A DNA stretch of 64,000 nucleotides, taken from NCBI GenBank assembly GCA_026874595.1, contig CM049314.1, forward strand, positions 59,003,300 through 59,067,299. The letters run 5' to 3'. This DNA comes from Sipunculus nudus. Taxonomy: Eukaryota > Annelida > Sipuncula > Golfingiida > Sipunculidae. Below the pieces are notes generated by a model. The model ran no database searches. It was given only the letters and a program-made list of their open reading frames with translations, and was not told where the DNA came from. A program made the position numbers and the translations under genes. Each line of letters opens with the position of its first letter. Position 1 is the stretch's first letter. Shown one piece after another: positions 1-12,689 of the stretch.

Positions 1-1766
1 AAGAAATATTCCCAATCGTTTTCCCAATGTTCTCTTGGATCCTTGCTGTTTTAGATTTTTTGGGCATGTAAATAATTCCTGAAATGTATCTATATATTCT
101 CTGTGCAATAACTTCCTGGTCAGGTCCAGATAATTGAACATTCGGGAATCAGTGAACATATTAAAATTACGAAGATTTATTCAAGCGAATATGAAGCCAA
201 CTATAGTATTGTAATTGAAGTGCATTATAGGTACGTTCTATTAACAAGGCCCAACAGTTGTTTCCGCTTTACTATAACCTATTATATATTATATATATTA
301 TATATAAATATATTTCATAATCAACCGGTTTATGTATTGAAAATAATGATAAAAAATATATTGATTAAAAAAAATTAAACTTATTTTAAATAGATTTAAC
401 TTCATAATTTCAAGGTTATAATTCCTTAACTCAGGGAAAGTATACTATTATTATATATATATATGTATTTATATATATGTGTGTGTATTCAATAGTCATC
501 CCGTAAAAAAAGCATATACTGAAAATTGACAAAAAGTGATACACTCCGTGTATAAAGATTTAGGAATAATACAGTCTAAACCCCTTATTTTCTAAAGCTG
601 CTTTTTTTTATAAAAAAAATCAAACCGATTTGTTTATATCCGTTGTTATAAATAAACTTGTACTAGAGAACAATCTGTTACTAGCTATCCTCATGCAATC
701 TACTAAACTCAGAAAAAAAAATATGCGAGGTAACCAAATAATTTATTGTATTCTAAATTAAACATGGACTCCTGCCGCGTAAATTCAGTTGATGCAAAGG
801 AGAATCGTTCCTTACAAGTAACATACCAAAAAAAAAGTTCTAGAGATTTAGGAAAAATGCCATTAACTGGTCCCCGCGGCAGGTTGTATAATAAAAATAA
901 GTCGGGGGCACCTCTAAGATGTTAGGAACCACCAGTTGCACAACGGGGCAGTAGTTTAGAGAATGTACGGTAATGACATCATATCCGGCAATTGGTGCCT
1001 GGATGATCATGTAGTTCTTCTAGTTATGTGGCATTATAGAACAACAAGAGGTCCCATTTCTCAAGAGAAAAGACATATACGAATGCCACGGATATTTTTT
1101 GTCGTTCTAACAGGGATTATTTTTGACTGCAAATGTAAATGATTAATTGTGTCTATTCCTGTACGTTCTAAAAAATCCGTCTCACCTCTGGTTCGGAAAA
1201 CACACATCATTCTTATAGATGTTTGCTAGAAAAGAAGACCATTGCAGTAAAAAATATGGGCTTTACATCCCGTAGTCTACGAAGAAATGGTAACCTGTCG
1301 TACTATATGCATGCTGTCGAAATGGCAAACCTCATAAGTACACCTGCACTTTGGATTTTCGAGTATTTTTTGTTTCTTTTACTAGAGCTTCAACGAATAA
1401 AAGTTTAGTCCAGTCCAAATTAATAAGCATTTTATTTATTTGATATTTAAAAATTTGCTTATGTACATGTATCACGATGTTGATCTTAATTAAATTAGCC
1501 CTGGACAGGTTGAGCCTTACTTAATTTCTATAAAATGTTTAGCAGTAGAATCGTTAGTCGCACAAAGCCCGGTGACGGAAAACGAACATCAGATACTTTA
1601 CTCAGACGGATATTCACCCAGTCTAAAATGCAGGTACCATGGTTTATTGTGTTCTAGTATTGATCCGAATACGTGCTTGGAAAAGTTATCCATAGGTTAA
1701 TAAATCATTGTCATGTTATTATTGCGCAATGTGTTTATAATGGTTTGTACATTTTTTATGTTGTAG
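1..1766. other. Upstream intron of the neuroligin gene, no exon seen
   Basis: This stretch precedes the first readable neuroligin exon and should be intron, because that exon starts inside the esterase-like domain with a splice acceptor. I looked for the preceding exon, which in this family ends shortly after an E-D-C-L-Y-L-N block, and did not find it in any + frame. AT-rich simple sequence occurs near 280-310 and 455-490. Nothing else recognisable. Confidence 0.6.
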
Positions 1767-1916
1767 CTCTTAACAACACAGAGCGACTGGCTGTGATCAT
1801 GTTTGTCCATGGCGAGTCTTATGACCAAGGAACCGGAAATGCGTATGACGGGAGTGTCCTGGCCAGCTACGGTGACGTCATAGTGATTACTCTGAACTAC
1901 CGTCTAGGACCACTGG
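1767..1916 (+). CDS. Neuroligin, internal exon (oxyanion-hole region of the esterase-like domain)
   Basis: A 150-bp exon that starts after 'tttttatgttgtag' and ends before the donor 'gtaagt'. It starts two bases into a codon and ends in phase 1. It encodes residues 1-50 of the part of the protein present here, plus the first base of a glycine codon. The block F-V-H-G-E-S-Y, then [15 protein letters not shown] and [14 protein letters not shown], is the characteristic neuroligin version of the alpha/beta-hydrolase (carboxylesterase) fold. The family is a type I membrane adhesion protein on the postsynaptic side that binds presynaptic neurexin. Where esterases and most neuroligins have His-Gly-Gly, this copy has His-Gly-Glu. 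The reading continues in frame into the exon at 27300: the split codon becomes Gly and the join reads L-G-F-L-T-T. The exon encoding the N-terminus lies upstream of the window. Confidence 0.96.
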
Positions 1917-1964
1917 GTAAGTACCATTCACATGCGCCTTTTGTCGTTTTTTTTTTTCAAACTG

Positions 1965-2380
1965 CAGAGACACGGACTCACAAGAGTACGTCTATACTGG
2001 TTGGTGCTTGTGGGCATCTACATCTGTCACCATAGGGAACCCGGGCTTCTAAATGCACTGGCGGCATAGGTATAAATGTAATCAAGAGGGGAATTTACAC
2101 GGTTTAAATCTGTTGGGGAAGAATTTTTTCAAGGCAAATTACATAAACATGAGTTGTTTTTTGTTGTTGAAGGGACGGAACATGTCATTTTTGTAAGCAT
2201 GCTTATGTGAAATGTAAACGGAAGGTGCATGTTTCCTTAAAATGTAACAATTTTTTTTTTTATTTTGAAGCTTGACAGTTGAAACAAGTAGATTCAGTCG
2301 TCCCACCAGTCCCACGTTGATTCGTTTTGAGTAGAAACGATCTATGGCGGAAAGATAGTTTTGTGTATGTTGCAATGTCA
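1965..2380. repeat. Interspersed repeat, copy A
   Basis: Shares ordered blocks with 11859-12245 in the same orientation: 'agtacgtct', 'aaatgcactgg', 'ggtataaatgtaat', 'aggcaaattaca', 'aaaatgtaacaa' and 'ttcgttttg'. It starts about 50 bp after the neuroligin donor site at 1917. No coding potential or terminal structure recognised; element class unknown. Confidence 0.65.
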
Positions 2381-3884
2381 GAAATATGCGTTAGCTTTAA
2401 CTGATACGAAATTTCTAGATATAAGAATAAAAAATGAAGTACGCACATTCACACACATGCACAGACTAATTACTTCTGCGGATTCACTGCTCTCATTTGT
2501 AGTGGATCTTCTTTTTGCAAATGATAACCAGACCCTAGGTAACGTTGATAATTAGTGCCCTTTCCTCGATTGCTTAAGTGAAATCTTAAAGGTATGGAAA
2601 ATTGACCAATAACGTGTTATTTATATGCACAATTTCAAGAACTGAAGAAAATATATGTATAATTCATGGCAGTCATGCAAAATTTAACGTATTGTGCTAC
2701 ATCGATTATTTGAAAAAAATAAATAAATTCGCTCATTCGCACATTATTTGTTTCTTCTGAAAGTTTGAAGAACAAACTTGATTAATTTGATGTGAAGAAA
2801 CCGTATAAAGCGGATAAAATATTTGATGAAATATTCACTTCAAATAAAAGCAAAGTTAAGATCACAGTATTATATCTCGCCATGTGCAGATGACCTTAAA
2901 ATGCAGTGAAATCTCTTCATGTTATAGTGAACGCCCAAGTAAAGTATAAGATGTCGACGAAATACTGAAAATAAAATATTCTGAAGAAAGCTTTGCCATA
3001 GCTAGTGAGTAGGACTACGTGTTTTTTTGGTTTTTTTTACCTCATTCCCTGGCACAAGAAACAAGTCAGAGAAGATACACTGAATTTAAAAAAGTAATCA
3101 AACTGAGGCTACAAATGTATAAATAGACTAATGAATCACTAATCAAAGGCAAATGCAATATGTAAAATCGCTGATACTCGCTGAGACACTTCATCCGGGC
3201 ACTTACAAGAACGACTGGACGATAAAACAAGTTCGGTAAGCTTTAATTAACCTCGAGAAATACCAGAATAAAAACAGGAATCTTTGCTTCCCTTTAGATA
3301 AAGCCTTTTGGGTGGCCTCTTCAGCTTTTTACATATGTAAATTATGACGACCTCCCGTATTGAACTACGAGATAAAATATCACCTTTTATGGAAATAATT
3401 TCTTTATAAATGAATGAGCCCGTTGGTTGGTTTTATTTCTTGTCCCAGCTTATTTTCTTAAGTCGTAAGCGCAACTTCTCTCACATGTTTTAAAACCGAA
3501 TCGTTCGCCCTAATAATCCGTCCCATTCTATTTTGGTAGCGATGTAGAATGATGTTTTATTTTACAAAAGCGGGCACCTTGTTATAATTTGAACGTATCG
3601 CGGCAAATGTGATCAGTCTTCTTATGTCTATGACGTCACAGAGGAAGCATCCAAGAAACAACACAGAACTATTGATTCACAAATCATCGGTTTTCTACAG
3701 ATTTCCAGGCGCTCCTTCCGCGTATTTCTTTTTTGCTCCATCGACTTCCCTCATAGAAAATTCACACATATTATCTCCATCCAAGACATGAGAACAGCTG
3801 TCAACTTTCCTTTTTCACATCCGTACAAATCCGTGTAAACTTGCAATATGCCAACGTTACACTTTGATAGTTTTTCTGTTTCTT

Positions 3885-4125
3885 CTGTCATCGTACTACT
3901 ATTTCTATACTATTACGTCTCTTATTACTAGTTACTAATACTAATAACTACCACAACTATTGCTAAAACTACTACCGCTTATCATTCTACTTCTCTTTTT
4001 TATATAACTGCGATAACTGCTGTTGCTAAAACTATTACAATAGTTACTACTACAACTACTTCTGCAAAAACTACGACTACTACTACCACAACCACCACTA
4101 CTACTACTGTTAATACAACTGAGTC
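3885..4125. repeat. Degenerate ACT/AAC trinucleotide tract
   Basis: Runs of act, aac and acc triplets (for example 4070-4115) with interruptions. An imperfect microsatellite; the antisense frame rich in Ser and Cys is an artefact of it. Confidence 0.7.
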
Positions 4126-6867
4126 TGCTTACAATCTTTATTCTGTTTTCACCATTAATAAAAAGGACAGTAACTCTGTCAATGGGAGCAATCATGTAAA
4201 ATGTGAGATTTAGTAATTATATTATATAAATATGTGTGTTTTAAATATATGCATACGTATTCGCAGAAACACACAAATATATATATATAAATCTGATCTT
4301 CGGTAATAAATAATTGTTTGTTTATACAATAAATGGCTAAATTATAACTTATTTAATTAAAACAGATGCATAATAGAGTGTGCGATAATAAAAAATTCGG
4401 ATGTGATGCATAAACATACAGTTACGTTAAATAAACAAATATCCTGAAAAGTACTCATCACGTCATAGCGTAGAATACTGTATTGTATAAATAAGCAGCC
4501 ATGCGAGATCTTTTTTTTTTTGCTATAAAATTGATCAGATATTCTGGACATGAGGCTTCTTTAATATATGAGAAATCGCCCACGATAATAGAACACAACA
4601 TTACATCCCGTCATAATGATGTCGCGTCCAATATACTTGGTATCCGATAGATTTTATGATTATCATTTTTGGATTAAAATACATGTCGTCTGAAAGAACG
4701 ATAAACTATTTGTTTATAACAGGCTGTACGTCGAGAGCGGAAGTATTAGATTACACAGGAAATAAGTGATTTTTCCAATTATTAGTAGATCATGCGGGCA
4801 CGAGGACGTACTTTAAGTCATCTGGGAGTTATTTAATGTGTCCCCAGACTCTTTAAATTCAGAAAGTTAATTATATCCCCAGTTTAATAACGCATAAAGA
4901 TAACTCGGTTAAGCACGTTTCTGGGTCCCGTGTTAGACATCTGGCCGTATATAACACCTCGCTAATTGTAAACTTTCGGAAAATCTCACTAAACCTGTCT
5001 CTGCATGTTAGAGAATGTCTTTGAGCACTTTGAACAACAAACATAATTTGAAGTCGGCATCTGTCTGATTCAATTACTGTCTGGTGTTAGCAAGGATTTC
5101 CAAGGCTGTCTGTTTACAGGCTTTTCAGAAGAATAAGGATATCGTATGGATTGCTTTGATGTTCCATATACGATAGACCATATGTTATTTTTCTACGAGC
5201 AAAGATACTGCATGAAACGGTCATTTAATGTGTTCGGGTTCAGTGAATAAACATTGCGGGTTTCGTTAAATGGAAACACAATGTATGTCATAGAGTAAGA
5301 TTTTAAACCCCCCTCTGAAGGCATACTTTTATTATTTGAGCTTTAAGAAATCGTATCTTTATTCATTGATATGACGGACCCGAACACTTAGTGTCTGTCA
5401 TTGCCGTCAGATGTTGCTCATTTGCTGAAAAGTGTTTTTTAATAAATGCGAATCGTCACACCCAGCTGACGGCAGTTAAAAGTACTCGCGGGGCATCAAA
5501 TGGATACTTGTCATTCAGTGTTGTTTATATATATTTTTTTAATTCTATGAGGAACGTAAATTATAATATCAACGACAAAATATTATATTATTCAGGTCAG
5601 TTTCGGTTTGCTAATCTAAAACAATCCAGGAATGAGTAAACATACTCCAAAATAGACACTTAATATGAAATATTATTAAAAAAAAGGTTAAACGTGATCT
5701 CTTCAACTTAAATAAATTTGGATTTATATCTCACATAAGACACAGAGAACCGATCAGAACGCGAAATATCATACAACATGACTCCCTAAACAAGGTCTGT
5801 ATCATCTAAATCCAAAAGAGTCCCGGCAGCGGAAGCCCGATTATCAAGTATAGAAAAAATCATTAATATTTGATCCCGAGCGGCACACTCAAACAGCATT
5901 TCTTAGCAGCACGCTACAACGTCAACCGGGGGGAAGTTGACAGTGCGGGATGTCTTTGACCCGGTCATAAGAGCGAGTCTTGGGTGGTCTCTGCGCTCCA
6001 GAAAAACTAACATGATTTGACAGATATTGACTCCTAAGCACTGAGACTGACTAAATTACACATAAAACAAAGGGGAAAATAAAAGCTCTGTAGAAAACTG
6101 TAAAAAAAAATTGCCAGTATTTCTGTATGTATTATCGTCATCTTTTTCCGTCATGTGGTGAAAACAGTGGATTCAGCTGAAATAATGATAATTATAATAG
6201 CTTAGTAAGGCCACCACAACAAAAATTATTATTCTACTCACTCTGAAAATAATTTTGTGTAGGCGAGCTAGTTTTGTTTTTAATTTGCCGATTACATTTA
6301 CAGATTTGTTTTCTTAGGGGTGTAAATACAAATGAAAAAAATATTTTCTCGAAATAGTGCATAAATTCAAAACTCAGTTCATTGTCCATACTTTGATTCA
6401 CGTAAAATGAGAGTGATTACTTGTGAAGCAACCATTTTTTTGGCCTAAATCATTATGTTAAATATCAACCAGTGTACATGTGAATGCAAGTCTGAAGTAT
6501 CAACATCTGAACACTTGTTTTTTTTTCGTTAAAAGTAAATATTGCCAGTGTTCTATATTTGATTGAATAAGGCGCTTGCATGATTAATCAGTCAGGGCCT
6601 GTCAGAACGATTTTTCTTTACCCAAGTCAAATATTGTATTTTATATGAGCCATAATCTGTCAGCAGAACATAGCAGGTCGCCTTTATTAATATATTGTAA
6701 CAGGCGCTTAAATTGCTATTGGTGTTGAATTTGTTCTTTTTCTTGGTCATTTCCTTATAACTATTACTTATCTGACATTTTCCTGGCGTTTTTCTCATTA
6801 TATGGTCCATCTCTTCATTATTTACTTAATATTTGAGATAGGCTGACAAAAAGCCCCCTTGTTAGAC

Positions 6868-7026
6868 CCGACAGCCATGGCATAGCAACCGAGGACGCAC
6901 TTTCTGATTGGCTGGTATGTCGACTACTGGAGACATCAGATAGTGACACCGCTGACGTAACAATGGTTCAGCCAATCACGCATGTACTCCAAATCTAGCC
7001 TGAAACCGATGTGCCATGGCTGTCGG
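6868..7026. repeat. Foldback (inverted-repeat) segment
   Basis: A perfect 15-bp inverted repeat (ccgacagccatggca at 6868-6882 and its complement at 7012-7026) encloses a second 10-bp inverted pair (tgattggctg at 6905-6914, cagccaatca at 6969-6978). The nested arms suggest a small MITE-like foldback of about 160 bp. No target duplication identified. Confidence 0.6.
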
Positions 7027-7585
7027 CTCTGACCTCGGAGGCTTCTTGCCAGCCTGTCTAAAAAATTATCCGAAATCTCTACTAACAGCAATTCAAGCGC
7101 CTTTGATATTGTAGTGCTGAACATTAGACTAGATATACACTATTACATTTATTTCCGACATGGTTTCAGCAAAAGTATTGTGAGCAACCAAGACACATAC
7201 TTATACTCAGCGGCCATTGAATAAACACGTTCAAATTTCACTTATATTATGGTATCCATGCATTTAGTGACGTCACGTATTTTTTAAAAGGGTATTGAAA
7301 ACTAATAAGTGTATGGAAATACGAGTAGTTCACAAAATATGGCTAGTATTCCCTTCATTGCTTACTGGGAACTTATCCAACAAATGAAACTGATAATAAA
7401 ACTATCCTACAATGAGAACATCATGTTATTGCACAGACCAAACTTTATCTTATCATATTACATTAACATTAATATGACAGTCATCTTAATCATCTAGATG
7501 ATCAGCGTTTTAGTTAAGACGACCCCTAGATACATTTCATATAATGCGAGTCTGGTGTATACACACACATATATAATTATATATA

Positions 7586-7589
<4 letters not shown>

Positions 7590-7658
<69 letters not shown>
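7590..7658. repeat. (TA)n microsatellite
   Basis: An uninterrupted TA run of about 69 bp, preceded by ACAC/ATAT mixed sequence. The Ile-Tyr frames here are artefacts. Confidence 0.95.
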
Positions 7659-7661
<3 letters not shown>

Positions 7662-8593
7662 CAAGGAAAAAAATATATGGGCTCCGTTGTTTACTCCTGG
7701 GACACCCTACAGGGAATGTTTCAGATAGCGTTAGGTATTAATTTTTTTGCAGTTTATACCGAAAAATGATACATTGCAAAACGGGTTCTTAATAGATTGA
7801 AGCTCTGGGTGACCCTGGAACCTTTCAAGTGGGGAGAGAACACGGGCAACTCCCGTAGGAATTCGTTTTTAGTGATTCTGCAAAGCCCAGGCTAAAACTG
7901 GATCGTGATATAGGAATTTCGTTTAATCATCGAAGCAACCTTCCATCGATCACTCAGTTATGGCCAGACGTAATTTTACATCCCGGCAGTCTGACTAACA
8001 TGCCTGTCTATGAAGTGACCTTGACCTTTCCGGGCTGAGGAGTATGTGGCGCCCATGATAGTGCACAAGAAGTATTTGTAAGCCATTCGATCACTGGTTT
8101 GAGATATTGCAACAATACCTACCAAACAACGTATGTCATGTTTTTCTCTTCAAAGACGACCGGTTGTATTTCAAACTGTCTAGGCTTCCATATCTCTGTT
8201 GGAGCAACCATATATAGGATCGCTTGTTATATGGAATATATTTTATGTAATACATGGGTCTTATAGAAGTGTCTTTACAAAGAAGTTTTGTGGTACAAGA
8301 AAATTCGTTAAACATTGATTCATCGATTAATTAATTATTTGTACGGTAAAGATTTCACGATACGATTATTGGTGGCTCTAGCTAGTGTCGGTACCAAAAT
8401 ATATATGCATAATTTCCAGTATACTGTACATGTATCGTATGGAAACATTCAAGTAAACCTTATAATTTCTCAAAGTAATTAAATGCAGTCTGGATTTGCC
8501 GTAAACTTCACATGTAATGAAAATGAGATATATCTTTTAGTCAAATGTAGGCCTAAGTTTTATTTGAACAAAACTTATGAAAGTCGGCCGGCC

Positions 8594-8791
8594 TAAGGCT
8601 GCCTTTCCATGAGCGCGACGCGTTTGCCGCGCGACATGCCGAGCGGGTAATCGCGCCGCCAGAACGTTTCCATGAACGCGATTTTTCTGCGAAACGATGC
8701 GGCGGAGCTCTGTTGATGCAGCCATAATTCCCTGCAAAAATAACGCCTGATCAGTGGCATCAATTTTTCTTCCAGGGTGGGGGGGGGATGA

Positions 8792-8878
<87 letters not shown>

Positions 8879-8926
8879 TATAATATATACCTTTTTCAGC
8901 TACTCTAGGTGACATATTCAACTATA

Positions 8927-8957
<31 letters not shown>

Positions 8958-8964
8958 GATTATA

Positions 8965-8995
<31 letters not shown>

Positions 8996-9417
8996 CTTAA
9001 TTATATTTCAAATAATTATAATATCATAATAGAAAATAAGTTATTTTGTTAATTCTAAGCAGGTTTAGATTTAACATGTGTTCGTAAATGGATTCAAAGT
9101 TTTTAATTCTATTTATTAATATATTTCATTTGCAATATTATAATATTATTCTCTGAAAAGTGGGAGGGATGATAACATTGGCCATCCCCCCTTGCCCAAA
9201 AGTGGGGGGTATATATACTCCCCATCCCCCTATATTGACGCCCCTGCGCCTGATGAAGGGTTCGCCTAGCATTTTTGTCGCGCGGGCCTGCGCGCGGGAA
9301 CCCGAATCCATGGAAAGGCTACATGGCTAAAACACCAGAGCGATTCTGCCGCTGTCGCAACGCCAACGCAACGCCATCACATCGCAGAAAAGTCGCATTC
9401 ATGGAAAGGCAGCCTTA
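8594..9417. mobile_element. Non-autonomous DNA transposon with perfect 19-bp terminal inverted repeats (outer element)
   Basis: 'taaggctgcctttccatga' at 8594-8612 is exactly inverted at 9399-9417. Inside each end are further diverged copies of the motif 'tttccatga.cgcga'. Read with TA as a duplicated target, the ends become AGGCTGCC...GGCAGCCT; the superfamily is otherwise uncertain. No transposase frame. The interior is split by the nested element at 8752-9246, so the original element was about 320 bp. Confidence 0.85.
8752..9246. mobile_element. hAT-like MITE nested in the outer element, perfect 8-bp target duplication
   Basis: Starts CAGTGGCATCAAT and ends ATTGACGCCCCTG, an imperfect inverted pair of the CAGNGG type common in hAT elements. 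Flanks: 'cgcctgat' at 8744-8751 and again at 9247-9254, an exact 8-bp duplication, the length hAT transposases leave. The interior holds a G run, (TA)n blocks (about 8797-8870 and 8921-8990) and C/G-rich ends. No coding frame. A relative lies at 11439-11791. Confidence 0.85.
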
Positions 9418-9647
9418 TATATAACGGGTCGTTGTCGCTATAATTTTTTAAGATGAAGAAAGTTATATATCAATGGCGAGGTAAGAACAAGCATATCGAT
9501 CATCGCTCGAAACTGGATTTGTTACGGAACTAACAACATGTAGGTTCATAGAATGTGAGGCTAATCCTTCTGCTAACATTAGCCATCAGTATCGCTCAAA
9601 CAAATCGTATAACAGCCAAAATCGCCGAAGTTGACATCAAAATCATT

Positions 9648-9652
<5 letters not shown>

Positions 9653-9692
<40 letters not shown>
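9653..9692. repeat. (TA)n microsatellite
   Basis: Pure TA run of about 40 bp. Confidence 0.9.
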
Positions 9693-9695
<3 letters not shown>

Positions 9696-9796
9696 AGAAA
9701 AATAAATGAAAGATGACGCGTTTCATTAATCCGAGCTTTAGAAACGTCGTCTTACATTTACTTTCTCAAGTGTAGTGAGATGGACTTACATGGCTT

Positions 9797-9799
<3 letters not shown>

Positions 9800-9847
<48 letters not shown>
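9800..9847. repeat. (TA)n microsatellite
   Basis: Pure TA run of about 48 bp, 107 bp after the previous one. Confidence 0.9.
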
Positions 9848-9849
<2 letters not shown>

Positions 9850-10716
9850 TCTTGTTGCAATGCAGTGCTTTCGCAATGCTTTCAGTGCTCCATTTCTTTG
9901 ATAGACAGGTAATTATAACCATTGCGATGATGGACCTGCAATCATCAAGTGAAACATCTTACGTTTACAAATTAGCTTATGTACGTAATGTATACATGCA
10001 ATATCTTTTAGAACAGTCCTTTCTCAACATAAAAAAAAATTAGGATTGCAATTATAGAACTTCCTACAATTCATGGAGGGAAAATCTTTCCTTACATGAC
10101 CAGAGAGAGAGTATCCTTTCCGCAGTATCAACTCGCAAAAACCTGTTAAAGATTACAATATGATCAAACGGTGATGCAATCCGTGAAACTCAATGCCGCC
10201 CGCCGCACGTTTTATCCCAATATTTGGTGGAAAGAAACAGACTGGCGGTACCCCGTAAATAAAATTTACTTCCGGGAAGAAAAATAGCACTTGTGTACAC
10301 AGACGGGTCTGTTCCAGTGTAAATATCCTCGGAGGTCACGCAGTATTTTCATTTGGCAGATTCAACCCTGTGGAGACTGTTGTATCCCCGCTCATATCAA
10401 AGGAGTTGGTGGCGGGAATATTCCTAAAAATCGATCAAAGTCTGAGCTACAAGAAATGATCGTACACATAAATAGGATTATATGAATTCTATCCACTGCA
10501 TCACGTAATACCGCTCAGACATAGGGGCCTGACGGTATACGGTCTGGGCGTGAAGGCGTTTCTACTCCCTTCGGATGCAGTTTAGGAGACGAGGCCAGTC
10601 TATAATCAAGGGCATACTCAAGGTTATGTTTCGGTTTTCATGGTTGGGCATTGCTTGAAATCTTTGTTTACTGAATGATGGGCGCAATTTCATGGGGGAC
10701 AAGGGAGGGACAATCT

Positions 10717-10738
10717 CCCCCCCCCCCCCCCCCCCCAC
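10717..10738. repeat. Poly-C tract
   Basis: Uninterrupted run of about 20 C followed by ACACAC. The opposite strand could form a G-quadruplex; also a typical place for length errors in assembly. Confidence 0.8.
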
Positions 10739-10800
10739 ACACTTTTCCATCCGGGGAGGACACACTATGTTTATGTCATACCCCTACATTTAGCTAATTT

Positions 10801-10843
10801 AAGGAATGTCATTTTGTCATTAAGGAATGTCATTTTGTCATTT
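10801..10843. repeat. 21-bp direct tandem duplication
   Basis: 'aaggaatgtcattttgtcatt' occurs twice in a row. A simple local duplication. Confidence 0.85.
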
Positions 10844-11438
10844 ACAAATAAGTTCTCATTGCAGTCCGTAAGTTAATAACACAGTGTTGCTATTGTTCTC
10901 AAATATCAATGAACTGATGTCGTGTGGATTATATACCAATATGACTGATAATATTACATAATTCACTAGTTTCCACGGCATTATGGTATAATCAAACGAT
11001 AAACGCTCAAACTGACCCCCCAAAAATCTGATTTTAATAGATTTAATACTTTAGGGCTAGAGCTTTTACTTCTGGATAGTTTCTTAAACAAAAAATATTC
11101 CCTGTTTATAACACCTATTTTGCTTTAATATTGGTTATATTTTGACTTAAAATTTCAAAATATTTTCCTCATCTCACGGGGAGGAGGGAAACCCTAATCC
11201 ACAACCAACCCCCTCGGCCGATAACTACCCTCGATAGTGGCGCTTCCCTGAAAATACTTGCCTCCCTTGAATTATCATTAATACACTATATTGAAAAACT
11301 GTGGGGGTGTCGTTGTTATTAAATATGGCAAAAACGATTAATAAGGGCCTGCGTTTAGGGAACGGTTACCAGATGTTGCCGTGAATCCATTGATGCCCCA
11401 CTCATCCAGCCATTGCGAGAGGAAATTGCGAAATGTAC

Positions 11439-11791
11439 AAGTGGCGTCAATTTATCTTCCAGGGTGTGGGGGAGAGGAGGGGGGGGGGGGGGTAACTCGC
11501 AGACACACATACATACACACACATATGTATGTACATGTATACTTGTTTTTAGCGTCTGAATGATACATTTTCAATATATATACTTATAATCATATTTCAA
11601 ATATACTACAATTAAGAAAAAGGTTAAACAAAATCTGGTATTACGTTTCTTGATTAAGTTAATTCATATTAAACTCATAAATGGAGCCAAAGTGTATAAT
11701 TCTATTATTGATATATTTCATTTGCAATATATGTGTTATTCTCCGAATAGTTGGGGATCATAACAAAAAATGGGCCGGATATATACCACTG
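11439..11791. mobile_element. Diverged second copy of the hAT-like MITE
   Basis: Begins 'aagtggcgtcaatttatcttccagggtg', followed by a G run, and shares interior blocks with the element at 8752-9246 ('attctatt..t.atatatttcatttgcaatat', 'ttattctc.gaa'). It ends in '...taccactg', matching a CAGTGG terminus. Flanks show no matching 8-bp duplication, so it is old or its ends are altered. Confidence 0.65.
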
Positions 11792-11858
11792 TTCTACAAT
11801 GAATTATAACCCGAAACGTCACATTTAGTTCCTAAGTAATACATCACTACACTCTACG

Positions 11859-12245
11859 CAGAATCGGACCAGCAAAAGTACGTCTCTGCTCGTTGGGTTT
11901 AGAAATTTTATGCCCTAAATGCACTGGGGCGTATAAATACACTAGTGGCGTAGGTATAAATGTAATAAAGAGGTTCAAGTAGTGCCTTCCAACAAAATTG
12001 AATAAGAATTATTCCAGGCAAATTACAGAAACGTGTGTGCTCAGCGCTAAGTATACTTCACGGTATAAATAATATTTTGCAAGAATGCAAAGGTGAAATG
12101 CAAACAAAGGGCTTCTTTGTAATGTAACAAATTCCCACCTGTAAGAGGTTCGTTTTGGAAGTGAAACGACCTCTGGTGGATGGGGATTATCTGCATTACT
12201 CTTAATACAATAATTATTTACACAGTAATAAAAACGCCGCATACT
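11859..12245. repeat. Interspersed repeat, copy B
   Basis: Second copy of the repeat at 1965-2380, same orientation, diverged with small indels. It lies directly after the hAT-like copy at 11439-11791. Confidence 0.65.
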
Positions 12246-12660
12246 TTTGAAGCAAATCTAATTTGTCGTTTGAACCAATTTTTTTTCATGCACTCTACTC
12301 AATACCCACTTTGTAAGTGCTGTAACTCGTAAACGAATATGTTTTAAACCCATCTTAATGCACAAACACACAGATTGGGCTTGTTGCAATATAGTTGCTA
12401 AAAAAATATTTTAAGAGCTGAACGACCAGTTTTCAATAACGAAGTGACAGGTAATTACTTATATAGCAACATAACTCAGATGTTTTACAAAACGATCTTT
12501 ACTTTTTGACCCTTTTCGACGAAAACAAAGCTATTATTCATGGAGCTTATTAATAATATATCATCCAATATGGGATTGTTTGCATTTACAATAGATAAAG
12601 ACTCATACATATATTTAACAGCCTGACCCCTAGTGTAATACATATGTTAGAAATTACACT

Positions 12661-12689
12661 GTTTTTTTTTTTTTTGGGGGGGGGGGGGC
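12661..12689. repeat. T-run then G-run
   Basis: About 15 T followed by about 13 G. Simple sequence. Confidence 0.8.

Noticed and set aside
1500-1660. Possible upstream neuroligin exon near 1560-1620
   Set aside because: An open stretch exists but shows none of the N-terminal esterase-domain blocks and does not join in frame to a family-like sequence.
7498-7728. Ile-Tyr repeat proteins here and at 8537-8877, 9780-10043, 20224-20451, 21499-21720, 55761-56060 and 60090-60385
   Set aside because: They are translations of (TA)n microsatellites running into random sequence.
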